DNA from: Candidatus Raymondbacteria bacterium RIFOXYA2_FULL_49_16
GTDB taxonomy: Bacteria; Fibrobacterota; OXYB2-FULL-49-7; XYB2-FULL-49-35
Reading direction: 5' to 3'
DNA: 55,022 nucleotides
Assembly: GCA_001789205.1 (NCBI GenBank)
Contig: MFYT01000037.1
Location: forward strand, 1 to 55,022
Shown: positions 25,290-34,150 of the stretch, piece after piece
Layout of the letters: each line of letters begins with the position of its first letter
Numbering within the stretch: position 1 is the first letter of the stretch
Made by a program: the position numbers and the translations under genes
Notes under the pieces: model-generated
Seen by the model: only the letters and a program-made list of their open reading frames with translations
Told to the model about the DNA's origin: nothing
Databases searched by the model: none

Positions 25290-26936
25290 TTATCTTAATA
25301 TCATAATATCATCGAGATAGACCCTGTTGTCGGCAATTGCACGCAGGACATACACGCCTGCGGGCAAGCGCGTGTCGAGCCAGAATTCCGCCTGTGCGGA
25401 AGGTATTGCCAGTGACCGCACCTTCCGGCCTGAAACAGTATAAAGATCAACAACAGTGCATCCCGATGGCAGGCTCACGCAGGCCCTGCTGCCATTGACA
25501 GGATTCGGGCTCACATGGAGTCCCTCGCTTCCGGCCATAGCGGCTGCCATCGGCCTTTCTGTTGTTGATGATAAGGTCGCCGTAAATGTTGTCACGCTCG
25601 AATCAGGCAAATTGTAAGTAAAGGCGTTACCGGTTATGGCAACGGCTCCTAAATCTACCGAATTTTCAGAAACCGAGGTTCTGCTTACATTCATCACCGA
25701 AAGATTATTAATGTTCTGTACGTCGAAATCAGCCGTTTGGCTGGAAGCGTTTCTATTAATAGCGACGATTGTAAGCGTATTATTTTGTTTGTGACTAAAC
25801 GCTGAAACACAAACATCGTTATTTCCTGATTGAACATCTATACGAACAGATCCAGGACGGATATGTTTGATATATTGTTTTTGCATATGGTATCTGTACG
25901 TTGTAGTTTGATCTTTTAAGATTATGGGCTGAGGTGCGTCAAAAAATTCCCAGCAGATATATGCCGTGACATCGGCATAAGTAATCGCATTATGGATATG
26001 CTGCGCCATATTAAAGGCATTGAGCCAGGTTGCATTACCGCTTGTGTTGCAATATTCCGTCATCCACAGTTTTTTATTACAGGAATTGGCCAGTGATTTT
26101 ATCGGCAGCCAGCCATAGATTAAACTATCAGGATTATTATAGGTCTGGCCGTATGAATGCGTTGCAAGCGCATCGACATACCCCTTTGTTACGGGATCGC
26201 CGCAGATAACATCTGCCCGGGCAGTACCTTGGGAATTGGTAAAACTGCCAAACCAGCCGGTCTCGGGACCTAATATTTTAGTTGTTATATTCTCTGATGC
26301 AAAACGCGCCCCCACCACTTTAATAAAATTATTCAGGCTCGAAGCGGTATATGTACACGTTTCCCAAACCTCTGTAACATCCGGTTCGTTTTGCAGTGAT
26401 ATATAATCCATCTCAATGCCATAATAATCTTTGAGCGTACTAATCCAAATAACCACATACTCTGCAAACTCATTTTCATAGCCGGATATGACCTGGCCTC
26501 CGTTTTTAGTGCTGTCATTTGTTTTCATCCATGCAGGAGGGGAATAAATAGTACCCATTATCTTTATCCCCCTGTTTTTCGCTTCCCGCAATAAGTCCCT
26601 GAGGGACCCTCCGTGCGCCGCAGGATTGGGATTAAAGCTGGTAAGAATGCTCAAGTCAATATTGTTCCAGTCAATTACATTCGGATCGTTATTGTCATTC
26701 AGGGGTTCAAGTTCCGGGGCTATTCTAAACCTCAGTATGCTAATGTCAAGATCGTCAAAAAGATATGGATAAAAAGTAGAGTCCGGAGTATTCCATGCCT
26801 CAGCAACGCCCAATCCATCCATTGTCTGGTATTCCTGCGAGCCATCAATAGTCACCGCAACAGCCCATGCCATGGATAAGCTCCCCAGCAAAAGAACCAC
26901 TCTTACGCCGGCGCCGAATGTTAATTTTGCCTTCAT
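25290..26936 (-). CDS. GH30 glycosidase with variant sorting tail
   Basis: 548 residues, AAAGGTG upstream, signal peptide to ~25. The catalytic module parallels 20287 closely: 'YQTMDGLGVAEAWNTP', acid/base Glu184 in 'ISLQNEPDVTEVWETC', 'THSYGQTYNNPDS', nucleophile Glu294 in 'LWMTEYCNTSG', 'HIRPGSVRIDV'. The tail is of another type ('SPNPVNGSRACVSLP', 'DLYTVSGRKVRSLA', 'AGVYVLRAIADNR', final ILR), resembling the 16899 phosphoesterase tail. This suggests that paralogous barrels were joined to different tails. Secreted hemicellulase; exact substrate unknown. Confidence 0.87.
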   Translation of the reverse strand: MKAKLTFGAGVRVVLLLGSLSMAWAVAVTIDGSQEYQTMDGLGVAEAWNTPDSTFYPYLFDDLDISILRFRIAPELEPLNDNNDPNVIDWNNIDLSILTSFNPNPAAHGGSLRDLLREAKNRGIKIMGTIYSPPAWMKTNDSTKNGGQVISGYENEFAEYVVIWISTLKDYYGIEMDYISLQNEPDVTEVWETCTYTASSLNNFIKVVGARFASENITTKILGPETGWFGSFTNSQGTARADVICGDPVTKGYVDALATHSYGQTYNNPDSLIYGWLPIKSLANSCNKKLWMTEYCNTSGNATWLNAFNMAQHIHNAITYADVTAYICWEFFDAPQPIILKDQTTTYRYHMQKQYIKHIRPGSVRIDVQSGNNDVCVSAFSHKQNNTLTIVAINRNASSQTADFDVQNINNLSVMNVSRTSVSENSVDLGAVAITGNAFTYNLPDSSVTTFTATLSSTTERPMAAAMAGSEGLHVSPNPVNGSRACVSLPSGCTVVDLYTVSGRKVRSLAIPSAQAEFWLDTRLPAGVYVLRAIADNRVYLDDIMILR

Positions 26937-26949
26937 GAACGCACACCTT

Positions 26950-27245
26950 TCATTTTAATAGAGTGATCTTTCGGGTCATGGTTTTATCACCCGCTTTTGC
27001 TTTAATAATATACAGGCCTGTCTGCAGACTACCGGCATCCCAGGCATAGCGTATTGCGCCTGTCGTGTTCTGTCCGTCCCGACTCGGTCGATCCGAGGCG
27101 GGCGTACCAAAGCAAGAAACAAGCGTCTTGACTAGTGTTCCCTTTATATCATAGATACTTATCATTAAATTCCCCGCTGATTCCAGACCCCTGATTTCTA
27201 TTGTGGTTTTTGGATTAAATGGATTGGGACTGACAATTATTTCAA
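26950..27245 (-). repeat. C-terminal tail cassette shared with 12335-12630
   Basis: DNA-level partner of the 12335-12630 cassette. Both encode the unusual 'SDRPxRDGQNT' insert in the loop before the 'Y-W-D-A' strand; other tails in the window lack it. The similarity stops near the domain boundary. Confidence 0.75.
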
Positions 27246-28599
27246 CGGTTTTTTCTTTTTTATTACTTATAGATATGCCCTTTGTGTCCGGGATGGGAAA
27301 CATTAAATCTCCATAATTGAAAATCCGGACGTCGGCATAATTGCCCTTGGTTTCGGCAACGAGAAGTGCGCTGTCCACATTTTCAGCATTGGGATTCGAC
27401 TGATCGCTCCAGCCATTCCCTGCTGAGGCGCAAAGCAAGGTTTGTGTACCTTCCCAGTTTACACCGTCAAACCTTGTAAGATAAAGAGAAGACGCATTAA
27501 TGTCCGATCCGTCATAAGCGATGAACGTGCAGTAGAGTTTATCCTCCATGCCCGGACGCCTGTCCGCCTTTACCTGTACGGATATAATATCCTGATTTTG
27601 ATTTAATACCGTGCTCTTTACAGTCACCATGTTGGAAGAAGTATAAGGCGGGGATATTTTGATATGCCTCAGATTCCGGTTTACGTTCGGATGGGTGTTC
27701 GGGTTCCCCACTAATGGAACAAAGAGGACGTGGACGTTCTTGTTTTCATCCATGCATATGCCCGGACGCAGATCATCGGGCGCGTCATTCGGCATTTCCC
27801 CGCCTACCTGGAAAGGCGCCTGCCAGGCTGCGCCGTCATAGTAGTTGCAATACAAAAATGTACCGCCGCTGGTCGAGACTTCCTTTTCTATCGAGGTCAT
27901 GGAGAGCATTCGTCCGTTGGAAAGACTGAAACCCCAGTGGGCAGTGGAAGTCTTGCCGATTTTGCTTGGGGCCAACTGTTGAATCTGGGTTGTATCCCAG
28001 TCTTTAACGTTCAAGGGAAAAGAATTCCGCATTACCACCGGCGTGGTGTATTCATTACTTACGTTAACAGTATAGCGGCCGAAATACCAGAAATGATTGT
28101 AACTATCTCTATGCAAAGAACCGTAATAGATGGTGTATGGGGAGCAAACTCGATTATCTTCGACCTGTGTTAGTGAACCGTTTGATTCAAGCTTCAGGAT
28201 GCCCGTATGGAGCTCAAAGACCGCAGGACTATCACTACTAGCCTTAACCGTCTGACTGTAAAACAGGGAATCGCCGATAAAACGCAGGTCCATGGAAGAA
28301 GACCCGGCAGACAAATAGGAAGTGAAAATGTCTTGCAAGGGCGTCCAATTAATTAAATCAGTCGAACTGGTATATTGATATTTGCCGCCGGTAGCGGTCC
28401 ACACTAACACAAAAACAAAATAACGATTTTGACCCGGATGATAAGCAAGTTTCCGGTTATGTCCGCGTGTAATGCCGTGGGCCGCGGCATCGCTGGTAAT
28501 TAAATAAGAGGTGCCAGCAAAACAAAGAGATGCAAGAACAGACATCATTACAAACATACCTTTAAAAGATACTGTTAACCTTTCTATTTTAATCAACAT
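26950..28599 (-). CDS. Secreted BNR/sialidase-like beta-propeller with sorting tail
   Basis: 549 residues with N-terminal hydrophobic segment after 'KIERLTVSFKG' (a start at the Met of 'MFVMMSVLASLCFAG' is also possible). The body has propeller-like repeats: 'RKLAYHPGQNRYFVFVLVW', 'TSSTDLINWTPLQ', 'RDSYNHFWYFGRYT', 'RPGICMDENKNVHVLFVP' and 'YLTRFDGVNWEG'. The 'STDLINW' strand recalls five-bladed GH43/GH117-type and BNR-4 propellers, but no catalytic acid triad could be placed with confidence. It might be a hydrolase, lyase or binding protein. Its tail is nearly the same DNA as the tail of the GH30 gene at 12335. Confidence 0.65.
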   Translation of the reverse strand: MLIKIERLTVSFKGMFVMMSVLASLCFAGTSYLITSDAAAHGITRGHNRKLAYHPGQNRYFVFVLVWTATGGKYQYTSSTDLINWTPLQDIFTSYLSAGSSSMDLRFIGDSLFYSQTVKASSDSPAVFELHTGILKLESNGSLTQVEDNRVCSPYTIYYGSLHRDSYNHFWYFGRYTVNVSNEYTTPVVMRNSFPLNVKDWDTTQIQQLAPSKIGKTSTAHWGFSLSNGRMLSMTSIEKEVSTSGGTFLYCNYYDGAAWQAPFQVGGEMPNDAPDDLRPGICMDENKNVHVLFVPLVGNPNTHPNVNRNLRHIKISPPYTSSNMVTVKSTVLNQNQDIISVQVKADRRPGMEDKLYCTFIAYDGSDINASSLYLTRFDGVNWEGTQTLLCASAGNGWSDQSNPNAENVDSALLVAETKGNYADVRIFNYGDLMFPIPDTKGISISNKKEKTVEIIVSPNPFNPKTTIEIRGLESAGNLMISIYDIKGTLVKTLVSCFGTPASDRPSRDGQNTTGAIRYAWDAGSLQTGLYIIKAKAGDKTMTRKITLLK

Positions 28600-28675
28600 A
28601 ATAAAAACCCCCGCTTTTTAAGTTGCCTTTATCGACTCCCTGTTTTTCTATACGCATTTTGCCTATAATTTGACA

Positions 28676-30019
28676 CTATTTAATAAAAGTAATATTACCA
28701 CGAAAGCAATCACTTCCATTCCTCAATTCAACGATATAGCTGCCGCAGCCCATTTGATTACCGAAGTTATCCCGGCCATCCCAAATTCCAGATGCGGAAT
28801 GTTGAATGCTGGAGGAGGTATAAACCATCCTTCCGCGTATATCGTATATGTTCAAGTCAAAAAACGGCGCTTCACGGTTTGTATTCAGCAGTATAACATT
28901 AGCTTTTCCAGAAACAGGATTCGGCCATATTTTAATCCCCGCGTCTTTCATAAGGGATATTTGATCTGATGTGTGACTCGAACCTGCATTTTGAACGGCA
29001 ATTATTCCCCTGAATGGATTGGCATTAAACATAATGGAATCCGGATTCAATCTTACAATATTCAAAATTGTGCCTCCCTGCACTACCTCCACACTATCAT
29101 AATTCACTGGAAGTTTCACCAAAAGAGTCAATGGCAGATCATAGATGCTTGAGTCCATGGCATTGCCCTGGAATAAGATTTCAAATTGCGATACATTTGC
29201 GTTTTGAACGGAAACCGCATAATTTTTACGCTCATAGATGTACTTTAATACAGTCTGGGCCGGCGCCATCCATAAATTTCCATTGTCAATCTCCTGCCTG
29301 CAGAAATCAAGATGGGCCCTGAAAGTATCGATAGGGACAGGGTTCCATGAGGCGTCCTGAACCCCATGGGTTTCGCGTAGGGCCCAGCCGCCCTGACTGA
29401 CAGCGCTTGAAACAAAGCTGTTAAGTCCCGAAAGCCCTTCCGCGGTCCCGAAAACCTGGTATTTTGGCCTGAATGGGTCGCTCAAATTATATGGATTGGG
29501 ATTGGCCCCCCAACCACCGCTCCTGCACCCAAGAATCCCTTTGGTGCGCAGGTAATTGACTTTTACATCATCATAACTGTCATAAGGAAATGCGTAGAAC
29601 AAACATTTCTGGTTTGGGACATTCCTGTCAATAGCCGCAAGGGCGCTGTCGACCTCTTTTGCAAACTCGGTGGGCCCCCAGCTCTGCAAATGGTTCCACG
29701 AATGGCATTCGATCCGATGCCCCCGGCTTACCATGTCCCTGGCAACCTGCCATTTTGCACTTGTGCAATGCGTTACAATGGTGGCAATGGAAACAGCCAA
29801 TCCCCTGTTTGCAAGCATGGTGTCTGCGATCTGCTCAATACCGGGCGTCCATGAGCCCGGAAAATCATCCATTATCATAGAATAGGCGCCCTTGGCATTG
29901 TTCTGCCATGTTGCAATGGAAACGGATTGGGCCTGCGCCTTTCCTGTCATGACACAAGTTAACATGAAAGCGGATAAAATCGCAACCGCGAAAAAGAGCG
30001 ATCCGCTGTTCTTATCCAT
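28676..30019 (-). CDS. Secreted polysaccharide deacetylase (CE4) with sorting tail
   Basis: 447 residues with GGGGGAAG ribosome site and signal peptide to about residue 31 ('GKAQAQ'). NodB-type motifs: 'AYSMIMDDFPGS' (Asp51/Asp52, motif 1) and 'GHRIECHSWNH' (His106 and His110, the metal pair of motif 2). 'FYAFPYDSYDD' supplies motif 3. CE4 enzymes remove N- or O-acetyl groups; in this setting acetyl-xylan is the obvious candidate, chitin the alternative. After the catalytic domain comes a beta domain and a tail ('IWPNPVSGKAN', 'NIYDIRGRMVYTS', 'CGSYIVELRNG', final FIK). Confidence 0.82.
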   Translation of the reverse strand: MDKNSGSLFFAVAILSAFMLTCVMTGKAQAQSVSIATWQNNAKGAYSMIMDDFPGSWTPGIEQIADTMLANRGLAVSIATIVTHCTSAKWQVARDMVSRGHRIECHSWNHLQSWGPTEFAKEVDSALAAIDRNVPNQKCLFYAFPYDSYDDVKVNYLRTKGILGCRSGGWGANPNPYNLSDPFRPKYQVFGTAEGLSGLNSFVSSAVSQGGWALRETHGVQDASWNPVPIDTFRAHLDFCRQEIDNGNLWMAPAQTVLKYIYERKNYAVSVQNANVSQFEILFQGNAMDSSIYDLPLTLLVKLPVNYDSVEVVQGGTILNIVRLNPDSIMFNANPFRGIIAVQNAGSSHTSDQISLMKDAGIKIWPNPVSGKANVILLNTNREAPFFDLNIYDIRGRMVYTSSSIQHSASGIWDGRDNFGNQMGCGSYIVELRNGSDCFRGNITFIK

Positions 30020-30088
30020 TTCTTCCCCCTTCTTATAGATTCAACAGGAACCTGTAGGTAATTTTCCTTGTTAATCTTTTCATCCTCG

Positions 30089-30571
30089 TCAACATAAGAC
30101 CTTCTCCATTTCTAAGTTGCTTTTATCAACTCCCTTTTTTAAAAACATGCCTTGACCAACTTCTTCGGTCTTTAAGCTATTGAATATTCCGGCGATTCTC
30201 TTCATATCAAATTTCTCCGACCTGTTATAATTGTAGATGCCGTTCTCCTCCTGTTCCACGTCCGTCAATTGCTTGTAGCAGAAGCCGCATATGTGCTTGA
30301 ATCCGAGGATTGTTCTCACAAGGCCTTCAAGCCTGTCATAAAACTCTTGAACGGTTTCCAGTCCATCCCCGTTTCCCCAGGAATTGTCCGCAAAGGCCTT
30401 CTGGTTTTCCGGTATCCATTTGGTTCCGCCGAATTCATCTATCATATACGGCTGGCCGCTATAATCGCATTCTTTGTCAGGATACCTCCTGAATACACCT
30501 TTTTTCGGATCGGGCTTGAATATTTTGAAAAGCTTTACGGTCATTGCTCTTAAGTAATTGTCTTTGAACAT
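30089..30571 (-). pseudogene. Truncated duplicate of the GH2 C-terminus
   Basis: 160 codons, about 125 of which match the C-terminal part of the GH2 at 31395-33158 at roughly 85-90%: 'PDPKKGVFRRYPDKECDY', 'DEFGGTKWIPEN', 'DVEQEENGIYNY'. The nucleophile context (DEFGG) is retained but the sandwich domains, most of the barrel and the acid/base motif are absent, so it cannot be an active GH2. The first ~12 and last ~25 residues differ from the parent. It is separated from the parent by one small tailed gene, which suggests duplication followed by deletion. Confidence 0.8.
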
Positions 30572-30601
30572 TCAACCCCCTTTGATATTGTTGATAAAAT
30601 A

Positions 30602-31324
30602 CTATTTGAGCAGGACCAGCACCTTTGAATACGTCCTGCCGTCGGCAGAAACGCATGCGATGTATGTGCCCGATGGGAACGCGGAGGCATCCCAGGTTAA
30701 ACCGGCCTTTAGTTGTGGACCTTTCACATTCATGTGTGAAACCAGCTTGCCATGGACATTGAATATGCTTAGTTTCACATGCCGATCATTTGCCATGCAC
30801 GGATCGCTTATTGTTATTGTAGTCTGAGGGTTGAAGGGATTCGGTCGGCAAAAAAGAATCAAGTGATTTTCCCTGATTGATATCCCCTCTTTATTCATAT
30901 CAAGATTCAGATACTTGTTAACCAAAGCATGAAGCTCTGAATCAATATTATTCAGTGCGGGAAGACTGTAGTTATAGACGACGACTTGCTTTCCAAGATA
31001 AGAGATTTCGTATCCATATGCATCCATGACGGATCCGTCATAATAAAGACTGTCGAGTTCTGAAAAATGGTTGTCGCTGAACAAACTGTCCAGCGCATCC
31101 ATCTCCCCGCTCGAAAGAAGTGTGTCAATAATTCTAGCCCCAGCGGTTGAACAAAAACTGTAATGGAAATAACCGTTGACAGCCACGGTCAGCGTTTCGA
31201 CGTAATTCAAGGCGCCAGTTGTGTAAGAAATCATTGGGGCGGGTGTGTCTGCCTGGACAGGCGTCAAAAACGCAGCCGACAGCAATAAAATCGTACACAC
31301 AACAAGTAATCTGCCGTTTTTCAC
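30602..31324 (-). CDS. Small secreted protein of unknown function with sorting tail
   Basis: 240 residues; the start codon is GTG, directly after GAGGAGG. Signal peptide (LLVVCTILLLSAAFLTPVQA). About 130 residues of mature N-terminal domain ('ISYTTGALNYVETLTVAVNG', 'LYYDGSVMDAYGYEISYLG') match no family I know. The tail occupies the last ~80 residues ('RPNPFNPQTTITI', 'SIFNVHGKLVSHM', 'SGTYIACVSADG', final LLK). It lies between the GH2 fragment and the full GH2 gene. The small size and lack of catalytic motifs suggest a surface adaptor or inhibitor-like protein, but nothing more can be said. Confidence 0.7.
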   Translation of the reverse strand: MKNGRLLVVCTILLLSAAFLTPVQADTPAPMISYTTGALNYVETLTVAVNGYFHYSFCSTAGARIIDTLLSSGEMDALDSLFSDNHFSELDSLYYDGSVMDAYGYEISYLGKQVVVYNYSLPALNNIDSELHALVNKYLNLDMNKEGISIRENHLILFCRPNPFNPQTTITISDPCMANDRHVKLSIFNVHGKLVSHMNVKGPQLKAGLTWDASAFPSGTYIACVSADGRTYSKVLVLLK

Positions 31325-31394
31325 AGTTCCTCCTCATTTTAAATTATTATCTTTATCTTCCGCAATTAATAATGCAATTAGTGTGCCATAGGTT

Positions 31395-33158
31395 TTAAGC
31401 CCCTTTCAATATCTTAAAGGTATTGAATATTCCGGCGATTCTCTTCATATTAAATTTCTCCGACCTGTCGTAATTATAAATGCCGTTCTCCTCCTGTTCC
31501 ACGTCCGTCAACTGCGTATAGCAGAAACCGCATATATGCGTAAATCCCAGGATTGTCTTCACAAGGCCTTCAAGCCTGTCATAAAATTCTTTAACGGTTT
31601 TTAAATCATCTCCGATTCCCCAGGAATTGTCCGCGAACGGTTTTCGATTCTCAGGTATCCATTTTGTTCCACCAAATTCATCCAGTATATATGGCTGACC
31701 GCCGTAATCGCACTCCTTATCAGGATACCTCCTGAATACGCCTTTTTTCGGATCGGGCTTGAGTATTTTGAAAAGCTTTTTTGGGTCCTGCTCGTAATGG
31801 TGCACTGTCCAAATGTCCGTCTTTACGTGAACATAACCGGATGTGTCGTTTATTGGGCGCGTCGGATCAAGGTCTTTTGTAAGCTTATATGCGTCGATAT
31901 GAGCGCGGTAATGCTGATATCCGTCTCCGACATCACAAGTTTCGTTAAAAGGAGTCCAGGTTATTATTGAAGGATGATTGCGATCCCTGACCACAATTTC
32001 CCGCCATTCAGAAAGGAAATTCCTCGCTCCTAATGGACTTTTTATGTCGAAGCCCCAGCTTGATGATTCGCCCCATGTCAGATAACCGAGCTTGTCCGCC
32101 CAATAGTGGAACCTTTCTTCAAAAACTTTCTGGTGCAGACGGGCGCCGTTGAATCCGGCATTTTTTGAGAGTTCAATGTCTTTTTTTAATGCTTCATCTG
32201 ACGGCGCTGTCCAAATGCCATCCGGATAAAATCCCTGATCAAGCACAAAACGCAGATAACATGGTTTATTGTTAAGAAAGATGCGGTTGCCTTCAATGTG
32301 GATTTTGCGCATTCCCGCATAGCTTTTAACAGAGTCAATAACATTCCCGTTTCCGTCAATTATTTCAAAAAACAAATCATATAAGAACGGTCTTTCGGGT
32401 GTCCATTCTTTTGGGTTCTTTATTGAAACTTCGCAAGAAATACCATTGAAAGCGGAACATTCTGCCTGTGCTATTGTCTTGTCTTCATTTTTAACCGATA
32501 CACGGAAACGATGCCCTTGTTTTACGGCAAGGAACCGGGGGAGGATTATTAATTTTTCTCCATCAAGATCGGGTATGATCTGGGTATCGCGTTCAAGACC
32601 ATATTCTGAGACTGCTTCGAGCCAGACGGTTTGCCAGATGCCGGTTGTGCGGGTGTAATAGCAGCTGTTAGACTTGAATGCCCCGCTCTGTTTTCCGCAA
32701 GGCTGGTGATTCGACCTTGTTTCATCCTTCACCCATACGACGAGGTTGTGCCTTTTCCCCGGATGCACATGGTGCGTTATATCTAAACAAAAAGACGACG
32801 TGCCTCCCCAGTGTCTGCCCGCGGATTTTCCATCTATAAACACCTCGCTTTCATAGTCAACAGCCCCAAAATGGAGAAGAATTGTTTTTCCCTTCCACTT
32901 GTGGGGGACTTTAATAATTCGGTGGTACCACATCATTTCAATGAAATCCTTGAAACCAACCCCGGATAGGGAACTTTCAGGACAAAAAGGAACCGTTATT
33001 TTCCCATCAAACCCCCTGCTTTCCGCAAATCCGCGCTCAATGCCTGACTTACCAAAATCGAATGAATAGGTCCATTGGCCGTTTAAATTGATCCAATCAT
33101 TCCTTTTAAACTGCGGGCGCGGGTATTCTGGTCGTGGGAGAAAATGGTTGTTATTCAT
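31395..33158 (-). CDS. Cytoplasmic GH2 beta-glycosidase
   Basis: 587 residues without signal peptide or tail. Domain order is standard GH2: jelly-roll (~20-185, 'WINLNGQWTYSFDFG', 'LHFGAVDYESEVFIDG'), Ig-like sandwich (~190-285) and TIM barrel (~290-585). Acid/base is Glu406 in 'TWTPFNETCDVG', nucleophile Glu494 in 'YILDEFGGTKW'. 'RNHPSIITW' precedes the acid/base as in family members. The family acts on beta-galactosides, beta-mannosides or beta-glucuronides; the specificity is not readable. It would cleave oligosaccharides taken up after extracellular digestion. It is divergently transcribed from the AraC regulator at 33214, only 55 bases away, so co-regulation is likely. A barrel fragment of the same gene is at 30089. 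Confidence 0.88.
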   Translation of the reverse strand: MNNNHFLPRPEYPRPQFKRNDWINLNGQWTYSFDFGKSGIERGFAESRGFDGKITVPFCPESSLSGVGFKDFIEMMWYHRIIKVPHKWKGKTILLHFGAVDYESEVFIDGKSAGRHWGGTSSFCLDITHHVHPGKRHNLVVWVKDETRSNHQPCGKQSGAFKSNSCYYTRTTGIWQTVWLEAVSEYGLERDTQIIPDLDGEKLIILPRFLAVKQGHRFRVSVKNEDKTIAQAECSAFNGISCEVSIKNPKEWTPERPFLYDLFFEIIDGNGNVIDSVKSYAGMRKIHIEGNRIFLNNKPCYLRFVLDQGFYPDGIWTAPSDEALKKDIELSKNAGFNGARLHQKVFEERFHYWADKLGYLTWGESSSWGFDIKSPLGARNFLSEWREIVVRDRNHPSIITWTPFNETCDVGDGYQHYRAHIDAYKLTKDLDPTRPINDTSGYVHVKTDIWTVHHYEQDPKKLFKILKPDPKKGVFRRYPDKECDYGGQPYILDEFGGTKWIPENRKPFADNSWGIGDDLKTVKEFYDRLEGLVKTILGFTHICGFCYTQLTDVEQEENGIYNYDRSEKFNMKRIAGIFNTFKILKGA

Positions 33159-33213
33159 ATTCTATAATATAATGTTATTTATTATATTTCAAATGGGTGA
33201 AACAGGCATTTCA
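33159..33213. promoter_or_regulatory. Divergent promoter region between GH2 and AraC regulator
   Basis: 55 bases, strongly AT-rich, between two divergent starts. A TATAAT hexamer is at 33163-33168. The imperfect palindrome ATATTCTATAATAT lies next to the GH2 start codon. The compact spacing implies one operator could serve both genes. The exact promoters are not proven. Confidence 0.4.
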
Positions 33214-34053
33214 ATGAAGAATATACGCATGCGTGAAACCTCCTTTCGTTCTTCCGGAGAGGACAGGAATGCGGCTGTCTTTGATGTGTTTATTTCCGGC
33301 GTATCTTATTGTGATGGAACTTACTATATAAAAAGGAACAAGTCTGATGTTTGTGTCTTTGAATATATCAGGCAGGGGCAAGGCACTATTATTATTAATG
33401 GACAACAGTTTTTTCCGAAGCAGGGTGATGTATATATCCTCCATAAGGGCAGCGATCATGAATATTTCTCAGATAAAAAAAACCCATGGATAAAATACTG
33501 GTTCAACGTGAAGGGCGAGCTGGTTGAACAGCTTGTTTCAGTATACGGCCTGCAACACGTTTATCATATCGAGAATTGCCCGTTAAGGAAAACCTTTGAA
33601 AAAGGTCTGGCAATAGCCGGTAGAAAAGACATGGCCAGGCAGGAGATAAACGGCAAACTCTCGCTTGTGATTCATGAAATCATTATGAAAGCCGCAGCTC
33701 ATTGCCGGTCTGCGGAGCCCGAGCACTCGGAACCTGTCTTGCGCATGAAGTTGCTGCTTGAAGACCGCGTTGAAGGCAAGGTTACGATCAAAGACATCGC
33801 GGCTGCGGCGGGAAGATCTACCTCACAAGCCATACGGATATTTAAAAAAGAAATTGGATTTACGCCATATGATTTTTTTCTGCAGAAAAAAGTTGAAGCC
33901 GCAAAAATCTATCTGCTTCATACGGGAATGAGCATAAAGGAAATTGCCTTGAAGCTGCAATTCGCTGACGAATATTATTTCTCCAATTTTTTCAAGCAGA
34001 AGACCGGCATAGCGCCTTCGCAATATAAAATAGCTGGTGACCGCCCACTGTAA
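33214..34053 (+). CDS. AraC-family regulator with N-terminal cupin domain
   Basis: 280 residues from the ATG at 33214. Longer in-frame starts would overlap the GH2 gene and have no better ribosome site; 33193 is an alternative. The N-terminal half is an AraC-binding cupin ('VFEYIRQGQGTIIINGQQFF', 'GDVYILHKGSDHEYF', 'WIKYWFNVKG'). The C-terminal ~100 residues hold the two helix-turn-helix units ('VTIKDIAAAAGRSTSQAIRIFKK', 'MSIKEIALKLQFADEYYFSNFF', 'APSQYK'). Such cytoplasmic regulators sense a sugar and usually activate the adjacent catabolic gene, here GH2. Confidence 0.88.
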   Translation: MKNIRMRETSFRSSGEDRNAAVFDVFISGVSYCDGTYYIKRNKSDVCVFEYIRQGQGTIIINGQQFFPKQGDVYILHKGSDHEYFSDKKNPWIKYWFNVKGELVEQLVSVYGLQHVYHIENCPLRKTFEKGLAIAGRKDMARQEINGKLSLVIHEIIMKAAAHCRSAEPEHSEPVLRMKLLLEDRVEGKVTIKDIAAAAGRSTSQAIRIFKKEIGFTPYDFFLQKKVEAAKIYLLHTGMSIKEIALKLQFADEYYFSNFFKQKTGIAPSQYKIAGDRPL

Positions 34054-34150
34054 GGACACGAAAAATCAAGTCTTACCATCTCACCAAAAGGAATACAGTG
34101 CATCAGTACTTGTGAGTTATTCATCACAGTTGCCAAAGACTATATGATTA

